Shown in pieces: positions 1 through 8,555 of a stretch of 64,000 nucleotides of DNA. Each line of letters starts with the position of its first letter. The first letter of the stretch is position 1. The stretch spans positions 1,860,001 through 1,924,000 of the forward strand of contig OY970260.1 of the NCBI GenBank assembly GCA_963715625.1. The letters are read 5' to 3'. The position numbers and the translations under genes were made by a program. The notes under the pieces are model-generated. The model saw only the letters and a program-made list of their open reading frames with translations, did no database searches and was not told where the DNA came from. This DNA comes from VRUE01 sp963715625 (lineage in GTDB: Bacteria; Actinomycetota; Thermoleophilia; Solirubrobacterales; 70-9).

Positions 1-1196
1 CGTTGGTGCGGGCGTCGCCGAGGACGATCACGGTCGAGCGCGGGTCGAGCTCGTCGGAGATCTTGCCGAGGAACTCGAGCCAGACGCGGCCGTAGTCGGT
101 GTAGCCGGAGACGTCGGCGACGCCGCCCTCGCTGGAGATGCGCTGGGCGATGGCGCGGAAGTCTCGCTCGTGCTCGAAGACCTCGGTCACCTCGGAGATC
201 CGCTCGATGAAGACGAAGCTGCGCAGCTTGCGGAAGGAGTCGTGCAGGGCGTGCAGGACGGAGAGGAAGAAGACGCTGGCCGAGGTGACCGAGGTCGAGA
301 CGTCGCAGAGGACGTAGATCTCCGGCCGGCGCGGGCGCCTGGGCCGGTAGCGCAGGTGCATCGGCACGCCGCCGGTCTCCAGCGAGGTGCGCATCGTCCG
401 CCGCACGTCGACCGTCTGCCCCTTGCGCCGCCCCCGCTGCTCCTGCCCGAGCGTCGCCAGGCGCCGCTTCATCTGCGAGACGGCGCGGTGCACCGCGGCA
501 AGGTCCTGGGTCGGGCTGGTCGGCAGGGCCCGGTCGAGCTCGGCCAGGGGACGGGACGGGGGCAGGGTGGAGGTGCGCTCGATCAGGTCGCGCTCGAGCT
601 CGCGCCGCAGGTGGCGCTCGAAGGCGTTCAGCTGCTCGCGGTCGATCGGCGGCAGCTCGGCCGCGCCGTCGGAGGCCGGCGGCTGCGTCCCCGCCGAGAG
701 CCCCAGCGTGCGCCGGATCCGCTGCACGTCGACGCCGACCACGCCCGAGCCCTCGCCCTGGCGGCCGAAGGCCGAGATCGCCAGCCGGGCCAGGTCGCGC
801 ATCTCGCCGTCGTCGCCCTCGAGGATCGCCTGGCGCACCTGCTCGCGCAGCTGCGTCGAGGTCGAGCCGATCGCCGCCCTCGTGGCGGCGCTCGGTCTCC
901 TCGATCCCGCGCTCGACCGCCTCGGCCTCGGCGGCGCGGAAGAACCAGCGCTCGAAGAGCAGCTCGAAGAGGCGGCGGTCCTCCTGGGACTTGGCGATCG
1001 TCGCCGCCAGCGCCTCGCGGAAGTCCTCGCGCGAGGTCCAGGGCACCTGCTCCAGCGCCGCGAAGGCGTCGAGGATCTCCGAGGTGCCGACCGCGACGCC
1101 CTCGCTGCGCAGCTCCTCGCAGAAGCCGAGCAGCTTCGCGGCCAGCCCGGGCGGGCCGGCCTCAGCCCGCGGGCCGTATGGACTCGGCGGCGGCAA
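1..1196 (-). pseudogene. VWA-domain protein, CoxE-like, incomplete and frameshifted
   Basis: Probable partner of the MoxR-type ATPase just upstream; such ATPase/VWA pairs act as chaperone-like modules in metal-cofactor insertion or complex assembly. The minus-strand frame can begin at a TTG at 1196, about 35 bases inside the end of the MoxR gene, and runs off base 1, so the C-terminus is missing. The N-terminal part is helical and acidic. A MIDAS-type metal site (DVSTSV) lies near base 300 and VIVLGDAR near base 30. The frame changes once, near 860-861: dropping one G there joins the two halves into one continuous CoxE-like protein. No intact single frame covers the gene. Whether this is a sequencing error or true decay cannot be told here. 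Confidence 0.75.
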
Positions 1197-2070
1197 GCTT
1201 CACCCCGACCCGCTCCGCCACCAGCTCGATGTCGGTGCGGTGCTTGACGATGATCGACATCGAGTGCTCGAAGGTCTCGCGGTCGATGTCCTCGGCCCCC
1301 ATCAGCAGCAGCGTGCGCGCCCAGTCGATCGACTCGGCGATCGAGGGCGGCTTCTTCAGGTCGAGCGCGCGGATCATCCGCACCACCTCGACCATGCGCC
1401 GTGCCAGCGCCTCGGGCAGCTCGGGCGCGTGCAGGCGGACGATCTCCATCTCGCGCTCCAGCTCGGGGTAGTCGAGCCAGAGGTAGAGGCAACGCCGCTT
1501 CAGCGCCTCGGTCAGCTCGCGCGAGTTGTTCGAGGTGAGGACGACGATCGGCATCGTCGTCGCCGACACCTGGCCCAGCTCGGGGATCGTGATCTGGAAG
1601 TCGGAGAGCAGCTCGAGCAGCATCGCCTCGAACTCCTGGTCGGTCTTGTCGATCTCGTCGATCAGCAGCACGACCGGCTCGGGGCTGGCGATCGCCTGCA
1701 TCAGCGGGCGCTCGAGCAGGAACTCCTTGTCGAAGATGTCGCCGTGGACCTCCTCCCAGCCGTCCTCGCCGCCGGCCTGGATCCGCAGCAGCTGCTTGCG
1801 GTAGTTCCACTCGTAGAGCGCCTTGGCCTCGTCGAGGCCCTCGTAGCACTGCAGGCGGATCAGCTCGCGGCCGGTGGCCCGCGAGAGCGCCTTGGCCAGC
1901 TCGGTCTTGCCGACGCCCGCGGGGCCCTCGACCAGGACCGGCTTCTCGAGCCGCTGGGCGAGGAAGGAGACCAGCGCCGCCGGCTCGTCGGCGAGATAGC
2001 CGGCCTTCGCCAGCGCCTCCTTCACCTCGGTCACAGAGCCCGCAGCCATCGGGCCGATGATAATCGCCAC
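1162..2070 (-). CDS. MoxR-family AAA+ ATPase
   Basis: A 302-residue AAA+ ATPase of the MoxR group. Walker A is GPAGVGKT at residues 49-56 and Walker B is LLIDEID at 135-141, followed by a sensor-1 region with LTSNN and an arginine-rich RRC segment. These proteins remodel or load partner complexes together with a VWA protein, which is the next gene on the same strand and overlaps its end. The GTG at 2070 has an AGG-containing ribosome site about nine bases upstream. The ATG at 2049 is the alternative and would remove the overlap with the divergent small gene. Length and motifs are normal for the family; the cellular substrate is unknown. Confidence 0.9.
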   Translation of the reverse strand: MAIIIGPMAAGSVTEVKEALAKAGYLADEPAALVSFLAQRLEKPVLVEGPAGVGKTELAKALSRATGRELIRLQCYEGLDEAKALYEWNYRKQLLRIQAGGEDGWEEVHGDIFDKEFLLERPLMQAIASPEPVVLLIDEIDKTDQEFEAMLLELLSDFQITIPELGQVSATTMPIVVLTSNNSRELTEALKRRCLYLWLDYPELEREMEIVRLHAPELPEALARRMVEVVRMIRALDLKKPPSIAESIDWARTLLLMGAEDIDRETFEHSMSIIVKHRTDIELVAERVGVKLAAAESIRPAG

Positions 2071-2296
2071 TGTGCCCGACCTCGCCCTGCCCCTCGCCGC
2101 CCTGCTGCCCCACAGCGCCGGCCCCTACCTGGCGCTGATGCTGATCGGCTTCGCCGCCGGCATCCTCGGCCACCTCACCGCCGCCCGCTGGCTCATCGCC
2201 GCCGGCATCATCCTGATCTTCCTCGGCGCCTTCCTCTTCCCCCTGGCGCTGAACGTCACCGAGGAGACGCCGCGCCAGATCGAGACCACCCGCTAG
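2057..2296 (+). CDS. small membrane protein, two predicted transmembrane helices
   Basis: A 79-residue hydrophobic protein not recognised as a named family. Two hydrophobic segments, about residues 8-33 and 41-62, suggest a helical hairpin in the membrane, with a short charged tail. The ATG at 2057 overlaps the divergent MoxR start; a GTG at 2072 is an alternative that nearly clears it. It ends 10 bases before the PPK2 gene on the same strand and may be co-transcribed with it. Codon use is like its neighbours. Confidence 0.5.
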   Translation: MIIATVPDLALPLAALLPHSAGPYLALMLIGFAAGILGHLTAARWLIAAGIILIFLGAFLFPLALNVTEETPRQIETTR

Positions 2297-2306
2297 CGTC
2301 CTCTCC

Positions 2307-3068
2307 ATGGGACGGCTTGACGAGGTCGACCTCTCGCTCTCGCTGACCCGCCGCGAGGAGGAGCGGGAGCTGAGCGTGGCCTGGGAACGGTTGACGCAGC
2401 TGCGGCTGACGCTCGGTGGGCTGATCGGCTCGTCGGGGATCGGCCCGCCCGTCTGCGTCCTCTTCGAGGGCTGGGACGCCTCCGGCAAGGGCGGCTCGAT
2501 CAAGCGCCTGGTGGCGCCGCTGGACCCGCGCCACGTCCGCGTCGTCCAGTTCTCCACCCCCACCAGCGACGAGAAGCGCCACCACTTCCTCTGGCGCTTC
2601 TGGCCCGTGCTGCCCGGCTCGGGTGGGATGGCCGTCTTCGACCGCTCCTGGTACGGCCGGGTGCTGGTCGAGAGGGTCGACGGCCTGGCGACGCGCGAGC
2701 AGTGGCTGCGCGCCTACGACGAGATCAACGCCTTCGAGCGCAGCCTCGCCGACGAGGGGACGATCATCGTCAAGCTCTGGCTCCACATCTCCGAGGCCGA
2801 GCAGCTGAAGCGCTTCGAACGCCGCGCCGCCGACCCGCTCAAGGCCTGGAAGCTGACCGACGAGGACTGGGCAAACCGCGGCAAGCGGGCCGAGTACCTG
2901 CAGGCGGTCGAGGACATGGTCGCCCGCACCGACCAGCCGCGCGTGCCCTGGCACCTGGTCTCGGCCGAGTCGAAGCGCTACGCCCGCGTCGCCGTGGTGC
3001 GCACGGTCAACGAGGCGATCGAGGCGGGGATGCGGGCCTGGGGCCAGGAACCGCCACCGGAGCCGTAA
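2307..3068 (+). CDS. polyphosphate kinase 2 family protein
   Basis: A 253-residue PPK2-type enzyme, which moves phosphate between inorganic polyphosphate and nucleotides in the cytoplasm. Walker A (GWDASGKG, residues 55-62) is followed by the PPK2 lid/active-site signature DRSWYGR near 112-118. The length fits a single-domain PPK2. The start ATG is shortly after the small membrane protein gene. Which nucleotide is used (class I, II or III) cannot be decided from these motifs. Normal codon use; no sign of damage. Confidence 0.92.
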   Translation: MGRLDEVDLSLSLTRREEERELSVAWERLTQLRLTLGGLIGSSGIGPPVCVLFEGWDASGKGGSIKRLVAPLDPRHVRVVQFSTPTSDEKRHHFLWRFWPVLPGSGGMAVFDRSWYGRVLVERVDGLATREQWLRAYDEINAFERSLADEGTIIVKLWLHISEAEQLKRFERRAADPLKAWKLTDEDWANRGKRAEYLQAVEDMVARTDQPRVPWHLVSAESKRYARVAVVRTVNEAIEAGMRAWGQEPPPEP

Positions 3069-3119
3069 AGCGCTTAAGCTTTTCGGCCCCGGTCCGACTT
3101 TTCACGGAGGTTCACTGCC

Positions 3120-4112
3120 TTGCGCCCACTTCGCACCCTCATCGTTTCCATCGCAATTATCGCCCTCGCGTCAGCCGTTTCTGCCTGCGGAGGCAGCAGC
3201 GGCGCGCAGCAAATCGTTGACGAAGCGACTCTGCGGGGGGTCGAAAGCGGCAACCTGGGCCTCTCGCTGGGAATCGACCTGACGGGGAGGGAAGGCGGGC
3301 ACGTCGACCTCGACCTATCCGGTCCCTTCGAGGCCGAGAAAGGGGCGCAGGCGCCCGAGCTCGACCTGACCGCGAGCGTGCAGGGAACCGTGCAGGGTAA
3401 AGACGTGGACTTCGAAGGCGGGATTGCCCTGGTCGGCGGCAACGAGGCTTACGTGGACTTCGAAGGGACCGATTACAAGGTCGACCCGACCACCTATGGC
3501 TACGGCAAGGAAATCCTCGGCGAATCGGAAGAAGTCAGCGCCTGCCAGGAAGCCGCGAGCGACAGGCAGCTGAGCGAATTCATCGAAGACCCCACCGAAG
3601 AAGGAACCGTTGACGTGGGGGGTGCCAGCACTACGAAGGTCAGCGGCAACGTCGATGCCGAAGCCGCGCTCGAGGCGCTGCACGAAATGAACGAAGACGC
3701 GCTCTGCAGCGAACAGCTGAAAGCGGTCCCCGGGTTCGGAGCGCAGCTGACCGAAATCGAGAAATCGAGCGGCAAGGCGCAGGACTCGCTCAAGGATGCG
3801 CATCTCGTGCTCTATGTCGGCGACGACCACGTCGTGCGCCGGCTGCAGGCGCAGTTCACGATCGAACCGCCGGCCGGATCGGGTCCCCAGGGCGCCCCGG
3901 AAAGCGCCAGTTTCGACGCTGACCTGACCCTCACCGACGTCAACGAGCCGCAGGCGATCTCGGCGCCGGAGAGCTCGAAGCCGCTGAGCGCGCTGTTCGT
4001 CAAGCTCGGCATCAACCCACTCGAACTGCTCGGCGTGGTTCGGGGCGGCATCGGCGGGGCTGGGCTGATCAACTTCCTCGAACGGATCGCAGCCGCGGGG
4101 GGCAAGCAGTAG
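3120..4112 (+). CDS. secreted lipoprotein, LppX/LprG-like layout
   Basis: A 330-residue lipoprotein. The signal peptide has a positive N-terminus, a hydrophobic core, and a lipobox ending ASAVSAC near residue 23, after which the cysteine would be lipidated and the protein anchored outside the membrane. The rest alternates short beta-rich stretches with acidic linkers and recalls the actinobacterial LppX/LprG lipid-carrier fold, but this is only a resemblance. A GGAGG ribosome site nine bases upstream supports the TTG at 3120. Glutamate is mostly GAA, unlike the GAG-dominated genes around it; the subtilase gene at 12.3 kb shows the same bias. Confidence 0.8.
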   Translation: MRPLRTLIVSIAIIALASAVSACGGSSGAQQIVDEATLRGVESGNLGLSLGIDLTGREGGHVDLDLSGPFEAEKGAQAPELDLTASVQGTVQGKDVDFEGGIALVGGNEAYVDFEGTDYKVDPTTYGYGKEILGESEEVSACQEAASDRQLSEFIEDPTEEGTVDVGGASTTKVSGNVDAEAALEALHEMNEDALCSEQLKAVPGFGAQLTEIEKSSGKAQDSLKDAHLVLYVGDDHVVRRLQAQFTIEPPAGSGPQGAPESASFDADLTLTDVNEPQAISAPESSKPLSALFVKLGINPLELLGVVRGGIGGAGLINFLERIAAAGGKQ

Positions 4113-4117
4113 TCGCG

Positions 4118-4275
4118 TTCCTCCGCACTCCCTATGGCAACGTCCTGCTCGTGCTCGGCGCCGCGATGTTCTTCGGCGGCCTCGGCCGCGACAAGCAGAC
4201 CTTCAGCCGCACCAGCGCCGGCGTGCAGACCTCGATGCTGCTGCTCGCCGCGGCGGCGCTGGTGATGCCGGTTCG
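4118..4275 (+). pseudogene. fossil of a Ca2+/H+ antiporter (CaxA type), about 45 residues left
   Basis: Directly after the lipoprotein stop, one frame encodes YGNVLLVLGAAMFFGGL, then RDKQTFSRTSAG, then a leucine/alanine-rich helix ending ALVMP. This order of motifs (GN-LLVLG, a K-QTFNRTAAG-like loop, an LLLA helix) is that of the middle of bacterial CaxA Ca2+/H+ antiporters, normally 350-400 residues. No start codon, N-terminal half or C-terminal repeat remains. A different cation exchanger gene follows at once. I infer a deletion remnant. Confidence 0.6.
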
Positions 4276-4311
4276 AGGGGACCCACCCTCCCCGGCGGAT
4301 AGCCTGCGCCG

Positions 4312-5313
4312 GTGGACGTCGTTCTCTTCTTCACGAGCTTTGCGGTGATTCTCGCGGGTGCCCTGCTCTTCACCAACGCGGTGGAGTGGATCGGGCACCG
4401 GCTGGAGCTCGGCGAGGGGGCGGTGGGCAGCTTGCTGGCGGCAGTCGGGACGGCGATGCCGGAGACGCTGATCGCGATCGTCGCCATCGTCGGCGCCGCC
4501 GAGGGTGCCGACCAGGTGGCGATCGGGGCGATCGTCGGCGCCCCCTTCCTGCTCGGCACGCTGGCGATGGGCCTGGTCGGGCTCTTCGCCTACGTCTACC
4601 GTCGCCGCCGCGCGCAGGGGCTGGAGCTGAAGGCGCACCGGCCGACGCTCGAGCGCGACCTGCTCTTCTTCCTCCTCTTCTTCTCGATCTCGCTGGCGCT
4701 CGCCTGGGGGGCGCCGGACGCGCTGAGGATCCCGGTCGGGATCGCCGTGATCCTCGCCTACCCGGTCTACATCCGCCGCACGCTGCGGGCCGGGGGGGAC
4801 GTCCAGGACCACGAGACGCTGGAGCCGCTGATCTTCGAGCGCCGAGCCGAGCACCGCCGCAACCCCGGCCTGCTCCTCTGCGCGATCCAGCTCCTGGTCG
4901 GCCTCGGTGCGATGGTCGGCGGCGCCCACCTCTTCGTCGAGGAGCTGCTGGCGATTGCCGAGAGCCTCGGCGTCGAGGCCGTCGTCCTCGCCCTGATCCT
5001 CGCCCCCCTGGCGACCGAGCTGCCGGAGAAGGTCAACAGCTTCTTCTGGGTCCGCGAAGGCAAGGACTCGCTCGCGCTCGGCAACATCACCGGCGCGATG
5101 GTCTTCCAGTCGACGATCCCGGTCGGGATCGGCCTCGTCTTCACCGATTGGGAGCTGAGCGGGAACGCCGCCCTCTCCGTCGTCCTCGGCCTCGCCGGCG
5201 GTCTGCTCGCCTACGAGGTCCTGCACCGCCGCGGCCGCTTCGGCCTGCCGGCCGTGACTGCTTGGTTCGTTCTCTACGCCACGTTCATCGTGGTCGTGGC
5301 CGTCGGTGCCTGA
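4312..5313 (+). CDS. sodium/calcium exchanger family membrane protein
   Basis: A 333-residue member of the CaCA superfamily, which exchanges Ca2+ or other cations against Na+ or H+. Both signature alpha-repeats are present: GTAMPET followed by GAIVGAPF in the first half, and ATELPEK followed by GNITGAM in the second. About ten hydrophobic helices flank a charged central loop (residues 100-115 and 165-185). The start is a GTG at 4312. It follows a decayed CaxA-type fragment, so it may have taken over that role. Exact ion specificity is not visible. Confidence 0.88.
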   Translation: MDVVLFFTSFAVILAGALLFTNAVEWIGHRLELGEGAVGSLLAAVGTAMPETLIAIVAIVGAAEGADQVAIGAIVGAPFLLGTLAMGLVGLFAYVYRRRRAQGLELKAHRPTLERDLLFFLLFFSISLALAWGAPDALRIPVGIAVILAYPVYIRRTLRAGGDVQDHETLEPLIFERRAEHRRNPGLLLCAIQLLVGLGAMVGGAHLFVEELLAIAESLGVEAVVLALILAPLATELPEKVNSFFWVREGKDSLALGNITGAMVFQSTIPVGIGLVFTDWELSGNAALSVVLGLAGGLLAYEVLHRRGRFGLPAVTAWFVLYATFIVVVAVGA

Positions 5314-5320
5314 GGCGGCT

Positions 5321-5661
5321 TCAGGCTGCGGCGAGCTCGGCGAGAGCCTTCAGCACGAGGTCGTCGTGCTGTTTTGGTCGGCGTCGGCGAGCAGGGTGAA
5401 GCCGAGGGCGTACTTGCCGGCGAACTTCCTCACCGCCTCGACCGTGTCCGGGGAGGCCCCGATCACGCGAACCCCCGCCGCCTCGTACTCGGCGCCGCGG
5501 TCGCGGACGCCGCAGGCCTGGGTTGTACATCCGGGGGTATCGGCGCGAGGATAAAAATACAGTACGACCGATTGCAGGCCCAAGACATCAGATAGGCGCG
5601 TGAGCTTGCCGTTCTGATCGGGAAGCTCGAAATCGGGGGCGCGGTCGCCTGATTGCAGCAT
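5321..5661 (-). pseudogene. peroxiredoxin (BCP type) with internal deletion
   Basis: The N-terminal 97 residues are a good bacterioferritin-comigratory peroxiredoxin, a thiol peroxidase: APDFELPDQNG, YFYPRADTPGCTTQAC with the peroxidatic cysteine (45) and second cysteine (50), then a strand ending LLADAD. Immediately afterwards the frame reads NSTTTSC and stops. In another frame the same bases give KQHDDLVLKALAEL, the normal C-terminal end of a BCP. About 45 residues between LLADAD and HDDLVL are absent. This is an internal deletion with loss of frame at 5355-5375. A second BCP fragment lies at 7.6 kb on the same strand. Confidence 0.8.
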
Positions 5662-5726
5662 CCGATTGAAGCCTAGCCAGTGCGGAGGGAGGGCGGTTTG
5701 ATCGCGAACTGATAAATTGTTCTTGC

Positions 5727-7491
5727 ATGACCTCGCATCAGTTGTCGCTACAGTCTCCCCCTCGGCTCCCCGATCTCGACGAGATCTTGTCGAAGCTGGG
5801 GGATGGCGTATCCGCAGGCGACTTGGAGAGTCAACAACTGGATTTCAAGGAGCCGGCGAGAAGTCCGAAGGAGACGTTCAAGCTCGTCGCGGACGCGGCC
5901 GTCTGTTTCGCAAACGCGGATGGCGGCCGGATTGTCCTTGGCGTCAACGACAAGGCCAAAGATCGCGACAAAGCGCTGGTTGGCGTTGTGGCTGACTACA
6001 CGCCTGAGTTGATCCGACGTGCCGTCTTTGAGAGGACCGCGCCGCCGCTGACCCTCGTCGTAAACGAGCACCTCGAGGACGGCCGACGTCTCCTGGTGAT
6101 CGACGTCCCTCCGGGCGTCGCTCCACATTCCAATGCGGCCGGCCTTGCCACTCGGCGACTTGGCAAGGAGTGCCTTCCCTTTACGCCGGCCCAGCAGCGG
6201 GAGTTTCTCGTGGCGAGGGGTCAGTACGACTGGTTCGACAGAGTCTTCGGGGGTTGATCCAGGGCGCGCTTCACGGGCGGAGATCGATCGCCTGAGACAT
6301 CTTCTGCTTGAAGCGGGGGCCGACGAGCTGTCGGAACTCAAGGATCGAAGGCTGCTAGAAGCGCTGCGTCTGATCGCCCCAGACGGACACCTTGCGATGG
6401 CCGGAGTCCTTTTGGTCGGGAAGGAGAGTCTTCTCAGCGAGAATCTTCCGGCGTATGGCTACTCCTATCAGTATCGGCCAACCCCGGGGGCGGAGGCAAC
6501 GAACAGATTTCGTGGGCATAAGCCGCTTCTGAGCGCGGTCGAGAGCCTGATGGGTGCCATAGAAGCCAGGACCAATGTGCAGCCCCTCAACGTGGCCGGG
6601 GGCGTACAGCTGCGGCTCATCGACTACCCCCCAAGGGCTGTGCGAGAGCTCTTGGTCAACGCCCTGATCCATCGCAGCTTTGAGGCAAGGGGGACGGTGG
6701 ACGTGGAGCACTCTCCCGACCGGCTGGTTATCGCGAGCCCCGGCGGTCTGGTCTCGGGCATTACGCCAGCGAACATCCTGACCCACCCGTCTACGCCTCG
6801 ACACCGGCTTCTTGCTGATGTCGTAGCCCGGTGCCAACTCGCGGAGAGAACCGGGCAGGGCATCGATCGTGCCTACCGGGAGATGCTTCGTGAAGGCAAG
6901 GCGCCTCCGCAGATCGAAGATTTGCACTCTCGAGTACGGGCATCGCTGTCCGGGGGGATCGGCAATGACGCCTTCGTCCGATTTGTTCGCGACCTCACGG
7001 TTGAGCTGGGGGGCGATGTTGATGTCTTGATTTGCCTGTCGATATTGCGCGACGCGACTTCACTGGATGCTCCTCGGCTTGCCGAGGCAATCCAGCGCAG
7101 CCCAATCGAGGCTCAGGAGGTGCTCGAACGGATGGCGGACGATGGGGCTGAATTGCTTGAGCCAACGCGGAAGACGGCCCGCAGGCCTTTCCCGGCCTAC
7201 CGGCTTCGGAATATGCCGCTCGCTGAGCTTTCGCGGGCCGTTTCCTATCGGCGACGAACGCTCGACGAGATCGACGCAAAGGTTGTCGAACATGTTGACG
7301 AGTACGGCTTCGTGACGAACAAGACGCTGCAACGGCTGTTCGACGTCAATGTCTACGCAGCTCGCAACATGCTCACGAACCTCAGGGAACGCGGACTCGT
7401 GCGGAAGATTGGTGACGCTCGTGGAGGGCCCGGAGTCAAGTATGGACCCGGCACAAAGTTCCCCAAGAAACGCGACAAGAAACCGGCCTGA
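5727..7491 (+). pseudogene. AlbA/Schlafen-domain ATP-binding regulator, split by a one-base frameshift
   Basis: Two frames make one protein of about 588 residues. The first (5727-6257) carries an AlbA_2/Schlafen-type domain: LDFKEPAR, FANADGGRIVLGV. The second (to 7491) carries the ATPase-like and winged-helix parts seen in COG2865 proteins: RELLVNALIHRSF, GGLVSGIT, ERTGQGIDRAYR, then helices ending in KKRDKKPA. The break is at the run of five Gs at 6250-6254; with four Gs the frame is continuous through VFGVDPGRAS. Members are putative transcriptional regulators, some linked to defence loci. GC and codon use are visibly lower than in the flanks, suggesting transfer. It sits between two BCP fragments. 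Confidence 0.8.
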
Positions 7492-7585
7492 CTCGAACGC
7501 GACTGATCCGAAACTGATGGGTTGGACCTCTGGACGGCCAATCAGTTTGCGGTCCAGACCCGAGGCACTGGACCCGGACGCTCAC

Positions 7586-7729
7586 CTAGCCGACGCTGTT
7601 GATCATCGTGTCGGCGCGGGGATAGAAGTAGAGGACGAAGGTCTCTCCGCGCAGGCCGGCGAGGCTGAGCTCGTTGCCGTCGGGGTCGGGCAGGGTGAAG
7701 CCGGGGGCGCTGGTGCCGGCTTCGAGCAC
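7586..7729 (-). pseudogene. peroxiredoxin (BCP type) N-terminal fragment, 47 residues
   Basis: A GTG at 7729 with a GGAG site starts a frame reading LEAGTSAPGFTLPDPDGNEL, then FVLYFYPRADT, which is the start of a BCP peroxiredoxin. Right where PGCT with the catalytic cysteine should follow it reads MINSVG and stops. The active site and the rest of the fold are therefore missing and the product cannot be a peroxidase. Its GTG overlaps the stop codon of the upstream acidic protein gene (TAGTG), so it was once translationally coupled to it. Confidence 0.7.
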
Positions 7730-8082
7730 TACTCCGAGCTCTCGCCCGGATCCTCACGGCCCGGGTCCTGGCCGCCCTCGCCTTCGTCGAGCTCCTCGTC
7801 GCCCTGCTCCAGCGCGGTCTCGGAGACCGAACCGGCGGAGCCCGGGTGGTAGCTGGTCTGGAAGCGCTCCAGCACCTGGTCGCGCCGGTCCTCGTCGACG
7901 GGGACCTCGTCGGAGACGCGCACCCACTCGGCGCCCTCGTAGGCCTCCATGTTGAAGACCTCCTGGTCCAGCGAGGTCGAGTCGTCGACGACGACGAGCA
8001 CCTCGGTCTGGGGGTTGAAGTAGGTCCCGGGCTGCATCAGCAGCTCCTCGACCTCGTAGAGGTTGTCCTCGGCGGCGGCCAT
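7729..8082 (-). CDS. acidic hypothetical protein
   Basis: A 117-residue protein of unknown function, very acidic, with a disordered, glutamate/glycine-rich tail after residue 85. The first 80 residues are more ordered (YEVEELLMQPGTYFNPQ; LVVVDDSTSLD) and look like a small alpha/beta domain. It lies between a small membrane protein gene and a BCP remnant on the same strand, with start and stop codons touching, so all three probably formed one operon. I do not recognise a family. Confidence 0.65.
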   Translation of the reverse strand: MAAAEDNLYEVEELLMQPGTYFNPQTEVLVVVDDSTSLDQEVFNMEAYEGAEWVRVSDEVPVDEDRRDQVLERFQTSYHPGSAGSVSETALEQGDEELDEGEGGQDPGREDPGESSE

Positions 8083-8093
8083 CCAACCGGATC

Positions 8094-8411
8094 CTAGAGG
8101 TTCGCGAGCCGGCGCTCGGTCTCGCGCTCGACGTCGATCGGCGCCTCTCCCCGCCGCTCCCGGCGGTAGGACTTCGCCTCAAGCATCTGGCGCACCTCGG
8201 CCTCCTGGGTGGCGCGGCTGACCGGCGAGGCCTGGGGCCTGACCGAGCGCGGGGGAAGGTCGGGGTCGATCGCGTACGGGCCCCTGCCGATTCCCTGCCA
8301 GGCCTTGCCGGAGCAGGCGAAGGCGACCCCGGCGATCGGCGCCGCGACGAGTGTGATCAGGATCAGGACGGCGCCGTGGTTGACGTCGGTCGCTGCCATC
8401 GGCAAGGCCAT
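8094..8411 (-). CDS. small single-span membrane protein
   Basis: About 105 residues. One hydrophobic helix (VLILITLVAAPIAGVAFAC) near residues 14-32 is followed by a proline-rich linker and a charged C-terminal helix with EVRQMLEAKSYRRERRGEAP and DVERETERRL. The C-terminal pattern is one I associate with short actinobacterial proteins of unknown role. I chose the ATG at 8411; one at 8399 is also possible. It leads the minus-strand group that continues with the acidic protein. Divergent from the acyl-CoA dehydrogenase gene. Confidence 0.6.
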   Translation of the reverse strand: MALPMAATDVNHGAVLILITLVAAPIAGVAFACSGKAWQGIGRGPYAIDPDLPPRSVRPQASPVSRATQEAEVRQMLEAKSYRRERRGEAPIDVERETERRLANL

Positions 8412-8469
8412 GGACAAAGAGTAGGCCCCCGCCCACCCGAAGGAGGGCTATCCGGTACCCTTGACTTGG

Positions 8470-8485
8470 TTGACTGACCAGTCAA
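8470..8485. promoter_or_regulatory. TetR-type palindromic operator candidate
   Basis: TTGACTGACCAGTCAA is palindromic except for its two central pairs. It lies 71 bases before the acyl-CoA dehydrogenase start. Sites of this type are typical of TetR-family repressors of fatty-acid degradation in actinobacteria; the regulator itself is not in the window. Confidence 0.5.
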
Positions 8486-8555
8486 TCGGTGGTCCGTCGT
8501 CTTGCGGCGAGGCCGCACGCAAAGGCTTATACGGACTGAAAAGGAGCCGCGACCA

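Noticed and set aside
170..1471. Plus-strand frame of 433 codons at the left edge
   Set aside because: It lies opposite the VWA gene, has low-complexity Arg/Pro/Ala content and no motif, while the minus strand gives clear VWA and MoxR motifs.
5727..7491. Two separate genes for the AlbA-type protein
   Set aside because: The two frames supply consecutive domains of one known protein layout, the second has no start or ribosome site near the junction, and one base restores continuity.
5350..7729. A single peroxiredoxin gene split by insertion of the AlbA-type gene
   Set aside because: Both pieces contain their own, different N-terminus, so they come from two genes and not from one interrupted gene.
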